NCBI RefSeq assembly: GCF_024231755.1
Contig: NZ_JAAEQH010000083.1
Span: 1-32,876, forward strand
Source: Neptuniibacter sp.
Lineage (GTDB): Bacteria > Pseudomonadota > Gammaproteobacteria > Pseudomonadales > Balneatricaceae
Length of the DNA stretch: 32,876 nucleotides
Reading direction: 5' to 3'
The notes below the pieces were generated by a model. It searched no databases, was not told the DNA's origin, and saw nothing but the letters and a program-made list of their open reading frames with translations. A program made the translations under genes and the position numbers. Below, in pieces: positions 1 through 8,181 of the stretch (positions are counted from its first letter, which is position 1; every line of letters starts with the position of its first letter).

Positions 1-84
1 TGCACTCTTACAAAAATTCGCTAATCTGAAGTAGGGTAACAATCGTACCAATAATGTCGTGTATTGGGGACCAGGGAAATAACA

Positions 85-978
85 ATGAAAATATTAATCA
101 CAGGTGGAACCGGGTTTATTGGACAGCACCTGATACGTAAACGCCTGCAGGCAGGAGATGAGATCTACTGCTTGAGCAGAGATCCGGACAAAGTTGAGCG
201 TATATTTTCTGGAAAAGTAGCGGCTTTGAAAGCATTGCCTGATCCAGAAGATTTTGAAGTAGACGCTGTAGTCAATCTGGCCGGTGAACCGATTGTTGAT
301 AAGCGTTGGAATGAAGCGAGAAAACAGGTTCTGCGCAATAGCCGGATAGATCTAACCACTGAGCTGGTTGATTGGATTGCGAAACTACCTGTTAAACCTG
401 AAGTGTTAGTGAGTGGCTCAGCTATTGGTTATTTCGGTAGTGTGGAAGGGGGTCAAAAGCTCGGTGAAAGTGCTGATTTTACTCCCGGATTCACTCACGA
501 CCTTTGCAATGATTGGGAAAAAGCAGCTTTAAGTGCAGAAAGCTCAGGCGTTCGAGTTTGTCTTATTCGTACAGGCGTGGTGCTGGGTCATGGCGGAGCA
601 TTGAGTAAGATGTATTACCCGTTCAAAATGGGTTTGGGCGGTCCAGTCGGTAGTGGTAAACAGTGGATGTCCTGGATTCATATTGATGATGAGGTGGAGG
701 TAATTGAGATGCTCCTGACTCATTCTCAACTTTCTGGTGTGTTTAATCTCACTTCACCTAATGCAGCGACGAATGGCGCATTTTCCAAAACCCTGGGCAG
801 GGTTATGCATCGCCCGGCTATCCTACCTATGCCTGCTTATGCGATGAAACTTCTATTGGGTGAAGGGGCTGAACTGCTATTGGAAGGGCAGCGAGTATAT
901 CCTGAAAAACTCCTTCAGGTCGGTTATAAATTTAAGTATCCAGATCTTGAAGAAGCGCTTGCCAGTATTTGTACCTAG
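85..978 (+). CDS. TIGR01777-type NAD(P)-dependent epimerase/SDR (YfcH-like)
   Basis: Extended-SDR protein of about 297 residues. The N-terminus MKILITGGTGFIG is the Rossmann dinucleotide-binding motif (TGGTGFIG), followed by VVNLAGEP and SGSAIGYFG, which are typical of the YfcH/TIGR01777 epimerase family. The C-terminal part (about residues 230-290) matches the DUF1731-type tail of that family in character. I chose ATG at 85 rather than the in-frame TTG at 64. Homologues begin right at the MKILITGG strand, and an AGGG ribosome-binding site lies just upstream. The substrate is unknown for this family; a role as sugar-nucleotide epimerase is only inferred from the fold. It converges with the minus-strand GST operon. 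Confidence 0.88.
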   Translation: MKILITGGTGFIGQHLIRKRLQAGDEIYCLSRDPDKVERIFSGKVAALKALPDPEDFEVDAVVNLAGEPIVDKRWNEARKQVLRNSRIDLTTELVDWIAKLPVKPEVLVSGSAIGYFGSVEGGQKLGESADFTPGFTHDLCNDWEKAALSAESSGVRVCLIRTGVVLGHGGALSKMYYPFKMGLGGPVGSGKQWMSWIHIDDEVEVIEMLLTHSQLSGVFNLTSPNAATNGAFSKTLGRVMHRPAILPMPAYAMKLLLGEGAELLLEGQRVYPEKLLQVGYKFKYPDLEEALASICT

Positions 979-1059
979 GGCCTGTTAGCACTAATTTATT
1001 CATCCCTGTTAAGACTAGATCTGCCTACAACTTAAGAGATCTTGCTTCTAAATCGTATA

Positions 1060-1101
1060 ACCCTCTTTAAGCCATAAAATGTTTTTAGACTTAAAGAGGG
1101 T
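1060..1101. terminator. 12-bp perfect inverted repeat in convergent gap
   Basis: ACCCTCTTTAAG (1060-1071) is perfectly complementary to CTTAAAGAGGGT (1090-1101) across an 18-nt loop. It lies between the converging SDR and GST genes. There is no clean U-tract directly after either arm, so intrinsic termination is plausible but not certain. Confidence 0.5.
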
Positions 1102-1124
1102 GGAGAGCTAAGTCTGTCGATAGG

Positions 1125-1799
1125 TCAGGCTTTATAGTTTTGTGGGTATAGTGCTTTTTTAGCTTCTTCATCAAGTTCCGATTTAAAGCCAACATCGCTG
1201 CCGGTTGCTCTTGCTTTGGCAACAGAAGGTCGGACATCTACAGCTTCAAACCAGCGTTTCAGGTTTGGATAGTTCTCCAATTCGCCTTCACCCAAAACCG
1301 GAATGACTTTATCAATCCAGCCCCAAGCAGCGATATCCACGATGGTAAAGCTGTCACCAACAAAAAACTCTTTGTCCGCCAAACGATCATTCAGCACTTG
1401 ATAGTGACGTTCTGCTTCACGACGGTAACGGTTGATTGCGTAAGGGATCTCTTCTGGAGCCGCTTTCTGGAAATGTACCGCTTGCCCGGAGTAGGGACCA
1501 AGGCCCGATGCGATAAACATCAACCAGGAAAGGATCTCACCGCGCTCATCTTCTTTACCCAGTAATTTACCCGTTTTCTCTGCTAAATAGAGCAAAATAG
1601 CGTTGGAATCGAAGATGATCGTGCCATTATCGTTGATAGCTGGAACTTTGTTATTTGGGTTGATGCTGGAGTACTCAGGAGAGTGTTGCTCACCTTTAAG
1701 GGTATCTACTGGGATCAGTTCATAATCCAACTCGGCCTCTGCCAGAAACAGTGCTACTTTCATTGGATTTGGGGTTGGGTGGAAATAAAACTTAAGCAT
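1125..1799 (-). CDS. glutathione S-transferase family protein
   Basis: Cytosolic GST of 224 residues. The N-terminal thioredoxin-like domain (about 1-80) contains the glutathione-contact segments NNKVPAI (cis-Pro) and FDSNAILLYLAE. The helical C-terminal domain (about 90-205) contains the conserved FTIVDIAAWGW helix-capping motif. It is expected to conjugate or reduce glutathione adducts in the cytoplasm; the substrate cannot be predicted. It is the last gene of a minus-strand operon HAD-yghU-GST, 19 nt after yghU. Having two different GSTs side by side suggests one detoxification module. Confidence 0.9.
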   Translation of the reverse strand: MLKFYFHPTPNPMKVALFLAEAELDYELIPVDTLKGEQHSPEYSSINPNNKVPAINDNGTIIFDSNAILLYLAEKTGKLLGKEDERGEILSWLMFIASGLGPYSGQAVHFQKAAPEEIPYAINRYRREAERHYQVLNDRLADKEFFVGDSFTIVDIAAWGWIDKVIPVLGEGELENYPNLKRWFEAVDVRPSVAKARATGSDVGFKSELDEEAKKALYPQNYKA

Positions 1800-1818
1800 A
1801 GAATTCTCGTAATCGTCG

Positions 1819-2673
1819 TTAAGGTTTTAGTTTTAGTATTTGGTCGATATCTGTGGCGTTGTGCCGGTTAGCTAACCGCTCCCAAGGTTCTCCCCAGGTC
1901 CGGTTAACTATCCTGCCTCGTTGTACAGCAGGGCGTTGTTCAATCTCTCTGGCCCAGCGTTGTAGATTGGGGTAACTATCTACATCCAGGAATTCCCCCG
2001 CACTGTATTGCTGACCAAGTACCAGCAGTCCATACCAGGGCCAGATCGCTATATCTGCAATGCTGTATTCTTCAGCCGCGATGAAGCGTTTCTTGGATAA
2101 CTGTTTATCAAGAAGGTCCATCTGGCGTTTTACTTCCATGGTGAAGCGATTGATCGGGTACTCGAACTTCTCTGTTGCGTAGGCGTAGAAATGACCAAAA
2201 CCACCACCCAGATAGGGTGCGGATCCTTGTAGCCAGAATAGCCAGTTCATCACCTCGGTTTTTTCTGCTGTGGTCTTAGGCAGGAAGTGACCGAATTTAT
2301 CTGCCAGATAGAGCAGAATGGAGCCTGACTCAAAAACTCGAACTGGCTTGTCAGCGGAGTTATCAATCAGTGCAGGAATCTTTGAATTCGGATTAAGTTC
2401 GACAAAACCACTAGAGAACTGATCGCCTTCACCTATACGGATCAGATGCGCATCGTATTCAGCACCCTCAACACCTAAAGCCAGTAACTCTTCCAGCATA
2501 ATAGTGATTTTCTGACCGTTAGGAGTTGCGATGGAGTAAAGCTGCAGAGGGTGTTTACCCTGCGGTAATTCAGTATTGTGAGTTGCTCCGGATACCGGCC
2601 GATTTGTTTTAGCCCACTCGCCGCCGTTTTCTGCATCAAAGGTCCAGACTTGTGGTGGTGTGTATATGCTCAT
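1819..2673 (-). CDS. yghU: YghU-type glutathione S-transferase / disulfide-bond reductase
   Basis: 284 residues, close to the 288 of E. coli YghU. Family hallmarks are the N-terminal extension before the thioredoxin fold (about 1-40, with YTPPQVW and GATHNTELPQGKHPLQLYS), then TPNGQKITIMLEE, NPNSKIPALID and FESGSILLYLAD in the GSH-binding domain. The all-helical domain contains GGGFGHFY and YSIADIAIWPW. Known relatives bind two GSH molecules without a catalytic Tyr/Ser/Cys and reduce mixed disulfides; that activity is inferred here from homology. The gene lies 12 nt after the HAD gene and 19 nt before the second GST. Confidence 0.93.
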   Translation of the reverse strand: MSIYTPPQVWTFDAENGGEWAKTNRPVSGATHNTELPQGKHPLQLYSIATPNGQKITIMLEELLALGVEGAEYDAHLIRIGEGDQFSSGFVELNPNSKIPALIDNSADKPVRVFESGSILLYLADKFGHFLPKTTAEKTEVMNWLFWLQGSAPYLGGGFGHFYAYATEKFEYPINRFTMEVKRQMDLLDKQLSKKRFIAAEEYSIADIAIWPWYGLLVLGQQYSAGEFLDVDSYPNLQRWAREIEQRPAVQRGRIVNRTWGEPWERLANRHNATDIDQILKLKP

Positions 2674-2685
2674 TTAAAAAACCTT

Positions 2686-3357
2686 TTAAGCGTTAATCTG
2701 TTCACTGAGTTCAATCAGATCCTTAACGATCAGATCTGGTTCCATATCCCAGGGATCAAAAATCTGATCAGGGTTTCGTTTAACCCATACCGCATTCATA
2801 CCTGCTGCTTTGGCGCCTATCACATCAAAAGGATTACTAGAGACCAACCAGCTGTTAGAGGTTGTCGCTTGGGTTCGTTGCATCAGGTATTGGTAAACTG
2901 CGGGATCAGGTTTGTAGGTTTTAAGGTCATCCACGCTGATAACATCATTCAGATAAGGTAAGACTTCGGCGTTACCTAATAGTTTACGTACCGCGGTTTC
3001 CGGACCATTCGAAAAGGCGGTGATGGAATGGCCTTTGTCACGGAGTTTTATCAGTCCGGGGATTACATCGGGGTAAGCATCAAGATTGGCAAACTCTTTC
3101 ACCAGTTGTTGCTGGACCTCTTCAGGCAACTCAATATCAAAAACTTCCATGCAGTAGCGTAGCGCCTGCAGAGTGCAGACACTGAAGTCCTCATATTTCT
3201 GCATCAATGCTCTGCGAAAAGCATATTCCACTTTCTTTTCATGCCAGAGCTGACCAAAAGCTTTGGCTTGATCACCTATATGTGATTTGAGGTGTGCTCC
3301 CATTTCAACGGGGTCAACCAGCGTGCCATATACATCAAAACCTATCATTTTCGTCAT
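2686..3357 (-). CDS. haloacid dehalogenase type II-like HAD hydrolase
   Basis: HAD-superfamily protein of 223 residues closest in layout to L-2-haloacid dehalogenases. The nucleophile motif FDVYGTLVD gives Asp8 and Thr12. Motif II is AFSNG (Ser116-Asn117), the lysine lies in TYKPDPAVY (Lys149) and the last motif is SSNPFDVIGA (Ser174, Asn175, Asp178). All match the L-DEX active site. The exception is the substrate/halide-binding Arg of LWR (Arg41 in L-DEX), which is His39 here (QLWHEKK). Dehalogenase activity is therefore uncertain. An AAGGGA ribosome-binding site precedes the ATG. It leads the operon with yghU and the GST. Confidence 0.86.
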   Translation of the reverse strand: MTKMIGFDVYGTLVDPVEMGAHLKSHIGDQAKAFGQLWHEKKVEYAFRRALMQKYEDFSVCTLQALRYCMEVFDIELPEEVQQQLVKEFANLDAYPDVIPGLIKLRDKGHSITAFSNGPETAVRKLLGNAEVLPYLNDVISVDDLKTYKPDPAVYQYLMQRTQATTSNSWLVSSNPFDVIGAKAAGMNAVWVKRNPDQIFDPWDMEPDLIVKDLIELSEQINA

Positions 3358-3451
3358 ATTCCCTTGCCCGTGATTACTGCTATTAACTCGGTGTGCTGTC
3401 TCTGTATTTAAGAGAGCGTTCTAAGAAGGTTAAAAGAACGCAATGTGAAAG

Positions 3452-3991
3452 TTATGCGAACTTTTGAAAACTCTCATCAAGCGGAGTTTTGGCAATATGG
3501 TTTGTGTAATTACTCATTACTTTCTGAGAGAGTCCGAGCAAAATTCCGAGAATATGTTTTGGCTCATATCCCGCAGCATAAAACCTTTCCAGCTCTTGTT
3601 CGGTCAGATGACCACGGTTCTGGACAATTGATAACGTGGTTTCATGTAACACCTGGAGTTTTTCCGTTGGAAGAGCAGTCTTGTTTCTAAGAGCAGTATC
3701 TACTGCGGGATCAACTTGCATCATATTGGCAATCAAACTATGGGCGGGAACACAGTATCCACATTCGTGTTCTACGTTGATGGTCTGCCAGACCACGGTG
3801 AGCTCTGCCGCATTGAAATCGGTTTCCTGAAACAGTTTATGCAACAGCTGATAGGCTTCTAGCACAGCAGGATCTTCACCGAGTACAGCGTGTAGATTGG
3901 GAATCATTCCAAAATTCTTTAAGGAATTTTCGAACAGGGGTTTTGTCTCTTCAGGAGCTGATTCCATTGTGTGTAGCTCAAAAGTTTTCAT
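3452..3991 (-). CDS. carboxymuconolactone decarboxylase (CMD/AhpD-like) family protein
   Basis: 179 residues with the CMD/AhpD active-site signature EHECGYCVPAH (Cys77-x-x-Cys80, His84, Glu74/76), the redox CxxC used by AhpD-like peroxidase partners. The N-terminal part resembles the uncharacterised peroxidase-related subgroup. It is transcribed divergently from a TetR gene. Three palindromes for that regulator fill the 146-nt intergenic region, so its expression is very probably under TetR control together with the downstream MFS exporter. Peroxide or alkyl-hydroperoxide reduction is an inference from the CxxC-H motif. Confidence 0.88.
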   Translation of the reverse strand: MKTFELHTMESAPEETKPLFENSLKNFGMIPNLHAVLGEDPAVLEAYQLLHKLFQETDFNAAELTVVWQTINVEHECGYCVPAHSLIANMMQVDPAVDTALRNKTALPTEKLQVLHETTLSIVQNRGHLTEQELERFYAAGYEPKHILGILLGLSQKVMSNYTNHIAKTPLDESFQKFA

Positions 3992-4045
3992 AACTTACCT
4001 CATGCTTTTTCAGGAGCGTAATCCATTAACCTTAATGAATTTGTC

Positions 4046-4123
4046 TTGAACGACTGTTCAATTTAATTTTATCCTAGCTGGACTTGAACGATTGTTCAAG
4101 CTAAAATTTGAACAAGTGTTCAA
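4046..4123. promoter_or_regulatory. three TetR operator palindromes TTGAAC-N4-GTTCAA
   Basis: Three 16-bp palindromes lie in the divergent CMD/tetR spacer: TTGAACGACTGTTCAA (4046-4061), TTGAACGATTGTTCAA (4084-4099, extended by C and G to 18 bp) and TTGAACAAGTGTTCAA (4108-4123). They share TTGAAC-N4-GTTCAA and are spaced 38 and 24 bp apart. Their position between a TetR gene and its divergent neighbour makes autoregulation and control of the CMD gene the natural reading. The last site ends 14 nt before the tetR ATG. Confidence 0.85.
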
Positions 4124-4137
4124 GTGCAGGCTAAGAA

Positions 4138-4719
4138 ATGGTTAATCAGGCAAAACATGACAGGCAAGAGGTAATAGAAAAGGCTACTCTACTTTTCTGG
4201 GAAAAAGGCTTTCACGCAACCTCTATGCGTAACCTACAGGACCATATAGATATGCGTCCGGGTAGCATCTATGCCGCATTTGGTAGTAAAGAAGGTTTAT
4301 TTAAAGAGACCCTGCAGTGCTATGCGGATAACAGTGTTTCTCGTCTGGCTGCAGCTGTTGATGCAACCAATTCACCACTGGAAGCCCTAAAAAACTTCCT
4401 CAAAAATGTGGTTCTTGGCCGCCAGAGTGCCGCTCCCAATGAAATGTGTATGCTCGTTAAAACGGTGTCTGAACTGACAGAAGAGAATGCCGAATTGCTG
4501 GCTGAAGCAAAACGTTTATTGAAGGTGATGGAAGATCAATTTACAGCTCTACTTGAGCAAGCAAAAGCTCAGGGAGAGTTAGGTTCAAGTAGTGACCCTC
4601 GCCGTTTAGCTCGTCTTCTTCAGATGCAGTTGATAGGGCTGCGCGCTTATACCCGTGTAAACCCGGATGACGGTACTGTGAACCAATTGATTGATGATGT
4701 CTTTGCCAACCTGCACTAA
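4138..4719 (+). CDS. TetR/AcrR family transcriptional regulator
   Basis: 193 residues. The N-terminal three-helix DNA-binding domain (about 8-58) reads KATLLFWEKGFHATSMRNLQ, then DHIDMRPGSIYAAFGSKEGLF, the classic TetR HTH with its SIY.AF.SKE recognition segment. The helical C-terminal ligand domain includes CMLVKTVSEL and a long charged helix (about 125-155). It lies 38 nt upstream of an MFS transporter on the same strand and divergent from the CMD gene. Three matching palindromes sit in its promoter region. The ligand is unknown; a small electrophile or thiol-reactive compound would fit the neighbourhood but is not shown by the sequence. Confidence 0.93.
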   Translation: MVNQAKHDRQEVIEKATLLFWEKGFHATSMRNLQDHIDMRPGSIYAAFGSKEGLFKETLQCYADNSVSRLAAAVDATNSPLEALKNFLKNVVLGRQSAAPNEMCMLVKTVSELTEENAELLAEAKRLLKVMEDQFTALLEQAKAQGELGSSSDPRRLARLLQMQLIGLRAYTRVNPDDGTVNQLIDDVFANLH

Positions 4720-4757
4720 TTATTCTTTAGTATCCTGTTAGAAATAGCCTATTCACG

Positions 4758-5969
4758 ATGAGTGTTACCCCTAAATCTACTCTTAATCCGTGGTGGATAG
4801 TTTCCGCCGCTGTGTTGATTCTTGCCTGTAATGTAGGCGTACGGCAAACCACGGGTTTGATGCTGCCAGAGATTAGTCTGGCAATCTCCACTCCAGTATC
4901 TGAACTAGCTTTTGGTTTTGGTGTTCAAAATCTGCTGTTGGGTGCTGTTGCGCCATTTGTTGGTATGCTTGCAGAGCGTTATGGCACCGCGAAGATTCTG
5001 GTGATTGGTGGCTTGATCTATCTACTCGGAACACTTTGGGCTGGATTGGCACAAAGTGGTGAGATCTTCTTTATCAGCAACGGTGTACTTGTTGGTATCG
5101 GTATTGGTGCGACAACTTTCCCCATCGTTTTGGCTGCTGTCAGTCGATACTTTCCAGAATCTAAGCGCACATTTGCCCTGGGTGTTACCAGTGCAGGCGG
5201 CTCACTGGGGCAGTTTATTTATGCGTCTCTAATCGGGGTTACAGATGCCTATCTCAATTGGTCAGAAACCTATCTTCTGTTTGCGGCAACGCTGATCTTT
5301 ATCATCTTACTTGCTCCAGTGTTGAGGAGTGAGAAAAGGGCTGAAGAGGAAAGGTATGTTAAAACCTTTGATTGGGGAGCGATCAAAAGTGCCTTTTCCA
5401 ACCGTGATTATCTGTTGCTGAACCTTGGTTTCTTTGTCTGTGGTTTTCATATTGCACTGTTAACAGTACACATGGCTGGCGTGGTGAATTACTGCGGACT
5501 ACCGCCAGAGGTTGCAGCTAATTCGTTGGCGTTTATTGGTATCGCCAATGTGGTGGGTGTTATTGCGGCGGGCTGGGCAGGGGATCGCTGGCATAAACCG
5601 TGGCTGTTAACGCTGATCTATTGGTTTAGGGCCTGCCTGATCATGATGTTGTTGTTTATTCCTCCTGAAACAGAGCTGTTTTATCTGTTCTCTGTTCTAA
5701 TGGGTGTGTTGTGGCTCTCGACTGTGCCGCTTACTAGTGGTGCTGTAGCGCAGATTTTTGGTACCCGTAATCTGGCTTCACTCTTTGGCTTTGTGATGTT
5801 CAGTCATCAGATAGGTGCTTTCTGTGGCAGCTGGTGGGCGGGGCTTATCTTTGACCAGTCCGGTTCGTATGAGTGGGCGCTAATTATCAGTGCCGCTTTG
5901 GGAATTATGGCTGCTGCGGTACACCTGCCAATAACTCCTCAAAGGATGGAGCGATATCGTTTCGCCTGA
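4758..5969 (+). CDS. MFS transporter, 12 TM
   Basis: 403-residue major-facilitator protein with about 12 hydrophobic segments and a central cytoplasmic loop (RSEKRAEEERYVKTFDW, about residues 190-205). The MFS motif A-like loop between TM2 and TM3 reads GMLAERYGTAK. N-terminal half features (GVRQTTGLMLPEIS) resemble the OFA/CynX-YnfM type carriers. The substrate is unknown. The short 38-nt gap from tetR suggests one transcript, so it is likely repressed by the upstream TetR and exports or imports the TetR ligand or a derivative. Confidence 0.9.
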   Translation: MSVTPKSTLNPWWIVSAAVLILACNVGVRQTTGLMLPEISLAISTPVSELAFGFGVQNLLLGAVAPFVGMLAERYGTAKILVIGGLIYLLGTLWAGLAQSGEIFFISNGVLVGIGIGATTFPIVLAAVSRYFPESKRTFALGVTSAGGSLGQFIYASLIGVTDAYLNWSETYLLFAATLIFIILLAPVLRSEKRAEEERYVKTFDWGAIKSAFSNRDYLLLNLGFFVCGFHIALLTVHMAGVVNYCGLPPEVAANSLAFIGIANVVGVIAAGWAGDRWHKPWLLTLIYWFRACLIMMLLFIPPETELFYLFSVLMGVLWLSTVPLTSGAVAQIFGTRNLASLFGFVMFSHQIGAFCGSWWAGLIFDQSGSYEWALIISAALGIMAAAVHLPITPQRMERYRFA

Positions 5970-5977
5970 TTTTTGTG

Positions 5978-6001
5978 GGGGACAGATTTAAATCTGTCCC
6001 C
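5978..6001. repeat. 24-bp perfect palindrome, GGGGACAGAYTT family, copy 1
   Basis: The half-site GGGGACAGATTT is followed directly by its reverse complement, with the central bases TTTAAA. It sits in the convergent gap between the MFS gene and the HlyU-family gene. A second copy differing only at the inner bases lies at 7074-7097. It is likely a REP-like repeat and/or bidirectional terminator. Confidence 0.75.
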
Positions 6002-6011
6002 ATAAAGCTTT

Positions 6012-6269
6012 TCAAAGGAAAACCTGTTCGCCTTTCTGATCAATCAGGCTTTTAGCTTTCTGGTGGGTCAGCTCTACGCAAGTGTCTTTATCAGCAATTC
6101 TATCGATCACTGTATAGTTTCTCTGACGCCCTTTTTTACTGATTACTGCATTGATACGGAAGCGACCAAAATCTTCTTCCGGTGTTGCGGCAATGGTATA
6201 GCCCTTATAGCGGATTGCGTCCTCAGGCAGAGGAGAAAACAGTGAAGTGATTGAAGAAAGAAGTCCCAT
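6012..6269 (-). CDS. HlyU family protein (PF10115-like)
   Basis: Small protein of 85 residues. The order of features matches the HlyU family: a short hydrophobic N-terminus (MGLLSSITSLFSPL), YKGYTI, a core beta region FGRFRINAVISKKG with a basic stretch, and a C-terminal helix HQKAKSLIDQKGEQVF, where the family has KAQ.IDE.G..lF. Members were named after a Vibrio hemolysin activator, but for most the molecular role is unknown, so I do not infer transcription control. It is monocistronic and converges with the MFS gene across the palindromic repeat. An AGGA ribosome-binding site lies upstream. Confidence 0.75.
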   Translation of the reverse strand: MGLLSSITSLFSPLPEDAIRYKGYTIAATPEEDFGRFRINAVISKKGRQRNYTVIDRIADKDTCVELTHQKAKSLIDQKGEQVFL

Positions 6270-6649
6270 GGCGATAGTCCTGTATTTTTTTTAACCAATA
6301 TTAAGAGTATGCCGGGGGTAGGGGAACGGTTGAGAGACCAAAGAATGGAGAGTGGTAAAAAGGCCAGCTACTTAGGGGGCACACCCAGGCTTAGGACTTA
6401 GGGAGGAAAATTAAGTCGATCCACTTCAATGGGCGATGAACAGCTATAACAGTAATATCCCGCTCAAAGACCCGTAAACTTCACTTTGGAGTGAAGAACC
6501 AGCCGGCATTACGCCCTGTTTAGAATTTCTTATCTTTCTAGGGCTCCTGACAAATCCAATCCCTAAGCTTCACTCTTGGTCATTATTGTTATTGAAGCAT
6601 CAATCAAGCCACTACATATTTACCTTAACCGCTGATTTATGGGGTATCT
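6270..6649. other. non-coding spacer, 380 bp
   Basis: Divergent spacer between the HlyU-family gene and the thioesterase. I see no convincing ORF. The only local structure is a 7-bp hairpin, CTTCACT/AGTGAAG with a TTGG loop (6479-6496). A CTTCACTCTTGG echo of the same sequence lies near 6569. The promoters of both flanking genes must lie here, but no convincing -35/-10 pair could be assigned. Confidence 0.5.
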
Positions 6650-7060
6650 ATGCTATCAATCGAAGAGTTAAACGCATTTTTTGATCGTGAATTTCCACAC
6701 GCACAGCTGATCGTTGATGAGGTGGGCGAGAAGACAGCTACGATCAGAAAAGTAATCGGTCCGTCTGATCTCAGGCCCGGGGGGACAGTTTCTGGACCAA
6801 CGATGATGTCGATGGCCGATGCTGCCCTCTATGCTGCTGTTCTGAATGAGATAGGTCTGGTCGCCCTTGCTGTAACAACCAGTCTTAACTTCAACTTCTT
6901 AAGCAAGCCTTCCTCTGACAGAGACCTGATTGCAAAGTGTAGTTTAATCAAAGTAGGGCAGACGCTTGTTGTAGGTGAGGTATCACTTTATTCCGATGGC
7001 AAAGAGGAACCGGTAGCCCATGCGGTTGGGACCTACGCAATTCCTCCTGTTCGCCCGTGA
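6650..7060 (+). CDS. PaaI-type hotdog thioesterase
   Basis: 136 residues with a single hotdog fold. The central helix segment RPGGTVSGPTMMSMADAALY corresponds to the substrate-pocket helix of PaaI/YbgC-like acyl-CoA thioesterases. Asp is in the usual active-site position (MADAA), and the following strand TTSLNFNFLSKP is also family-typical. It would hydrolyse acyl- or aryl-CoA in the cytoplasm; the substrate is not predictable. ATG at 6650 follows a GGGGT ribosome-binding site. It converges with the GFA gene across the second 24-bp palindrome. Confidence 0.88.
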   Translation: MLSIEELNAFFDREFPHAQLIVDEVGEKTATIRKVIGPSDLRPGGTVSGPTMMSMADAALYAAVLNEIGLVALAVTTSLNFNFLSKPSSDRDLIAKCSLIKVGQTLVVGEVSLYSDGKEEPVAHAVGTYAIPPVRP

Positions 7061-7073
7061 GGGTGCAGGTTTA

Positions 7074-7097
7074 GGGGACAGACTTAAGTCTGTCCCC
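7074..7097. repeat. 24-bp perfect palindrome, GGGGACAGAYTT family, copy 2
   Basis: GGGGACAGACTT followed by its exact reverse complement (central CTTAAG), in the convergent gap between the thioesterase and GFA genes. It has the same outer 9 bp per arm as the copy at 5978-6001, with compensatory change inside. That argues for selection on the palindrome. Confidence 0.75.
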
Positions 7098-7122
7098 ATC
7101 AATACTCTATACACTTAACGAA

Positions 7123-7524
7123 CTATCGCTTCGGTAGGGCATCATCCACATCCACAATTCTTCGATCATAGAAGAAATGCGCATTCGACTGTAAATCTTC
7201 GGGCAGTTTGTCATCATTACATTTGCGGTACATGAGTTGTGAGATCAGCTTCCAGCCCATCGCATTCGTGTTGTAGACGACCTCACCGCAGTGTTTGCAG
7301 AAAACACGGGTCATACGTTTAGTTGGGTGCTGAAACTCAATGACCTGATCTGCCCCCTTCGTAACGGATACCTGATCCGCTTCCCAGGCCAGAACAGAAT
7401 GGTAGGGAACCTGCAGCAGTTCCCGACAGTCTTCACAGTGGCAAAAAGCATGGACTTTTGGGCTGCCGCTCATACTGACTTCAACAGCATTACAGTCGCA
7501 ATGAACCTTATGATTTTCTGGCAT
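7123..7524 (-). CDS. GFA/CENP-V family zinc protein
   Basis: 133 residues with the zinc-ligand pattern of the glutathione-dependent formaldehyde-activating (GFA) fold: Cys9-x-Cys11, Cys28-x-Cys30-x-x-Cys33 and Cys76-x-x-Cys79. Founding members were reported to speed S-hydroxymethylglutathione formation, but most homologues are uncharacterised, so the activity is only a family-level suggestion. It lies 12 nt downstream of mdaB on the same strand and is probably co-transcribed with it under the divergent HxlR regulator. Confidence 0.87.
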   Translation of the reverse strand: MPENHKVHCDCNAVEVSMSGSPKVHAFCHCEDCRELLQVPYHSVLAWEADQVSVTKGADQVIEFQHPTKRMTRVFCKHCGEVVYNTNAMGWKLISQLMYRKCNDDKLPEDLQSNAHFFYDRRIVDVDDALPKR

Positions 7525-7536
7525 CGGCTACCCCCT

Positions 7537-8124
7537 TTAAGAAAAATACTTCTCGATATGTGCGGTGTAACGCTGGAAATCCTTCTCGATATCTGCGTTT
7601 TTCATCACATCAAAACAAGCGAAGGTTTCAATCGGCGTCATGCCGAAGAAACGGAAATTCATATGCATAGGGAAGAATAGATCATCCACAGACTTACCCT
7701 GGAACAGGTATTCGTTCTCGTCATTAAAGGACTCTTTCGGCGCATTGAATGTCAGAGACAGCATATAGTTCGTACCGGTTAAGGTACCGCCAGCACCATA
7801 GTTCTTTTTTGGTTCCTCTTCTGTTCGACCATCAAACGCAGTCAGGCGACCATCCATACCTGCTGTGTATACCTCATCCATGTATCTCTTGAACGACCAT
7901 GGCACACCCATCCAATTTACAGGGGACTGAAGAATGACGACATCAGCCCAGATATGGTTTTCGATTTGTTCATCCACATCATAGTCGTGTTGGGTTTCTA
8001 CAACCCTTGTTATATGACCTTTGGCTTCTAACAATTCTTTGGCTAGCTCAACCATCGAACGATTCAGACGGCCTTCTGCAAATGGGTATTGGTGATGTGC
8101 ATTGATGATAAGAATATTGCTCAT
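7537..8124 (-). CDS. mdaB: MdaB-type NADPH:quinone reductase
   Basis: Flavodoxin-fold oxidoreductase of 195 residues (E. coli MdaB has 193). The N-terminus [11 protein letters not shown], then [31 protein letters not shown]-like KNYGAGG and [10 protein letters not shown] align across the whole MdaB sequence. The enzyme is expected to use FAD and NADPH for two-electron quinone reduction, protecting against redox cycling. It is transcribed divergently from an HxlR regulator, an arrangement common for quinone reductases of this type, and is followed by the GFA gene. Confidence 0.92.
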   Translation of the reverse strand: MSNILIINAHHQYPFAEGRLNRSMVELAKELLEAKGHITRVVETQHDYDVDEQIENHIWADVVILQSPVNWMGVPWSFKRYMDEVYTAGMDGRLTAFDGRTEEEPKKNYGAGGTLTGTNYMLSLTFNAPKESFNDENEYLFQGKSVDDLFFPMHMNFRFFGMTPIETFACFDVMKNADIEKDFQRYTAHIEKYFS

Positions 8125-8181
8125 AATTAACCTGTGCCTATCTGCTATGTTTAAGTGAAATAGTGATACTAGGTATATTAT

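Noticed and set aside
3445-3690. 81-codon ORF opposite the CMD-family gene
   Set aside because: Lies almost wholly antisense to the conserved CMD coding region and lacks homology features.
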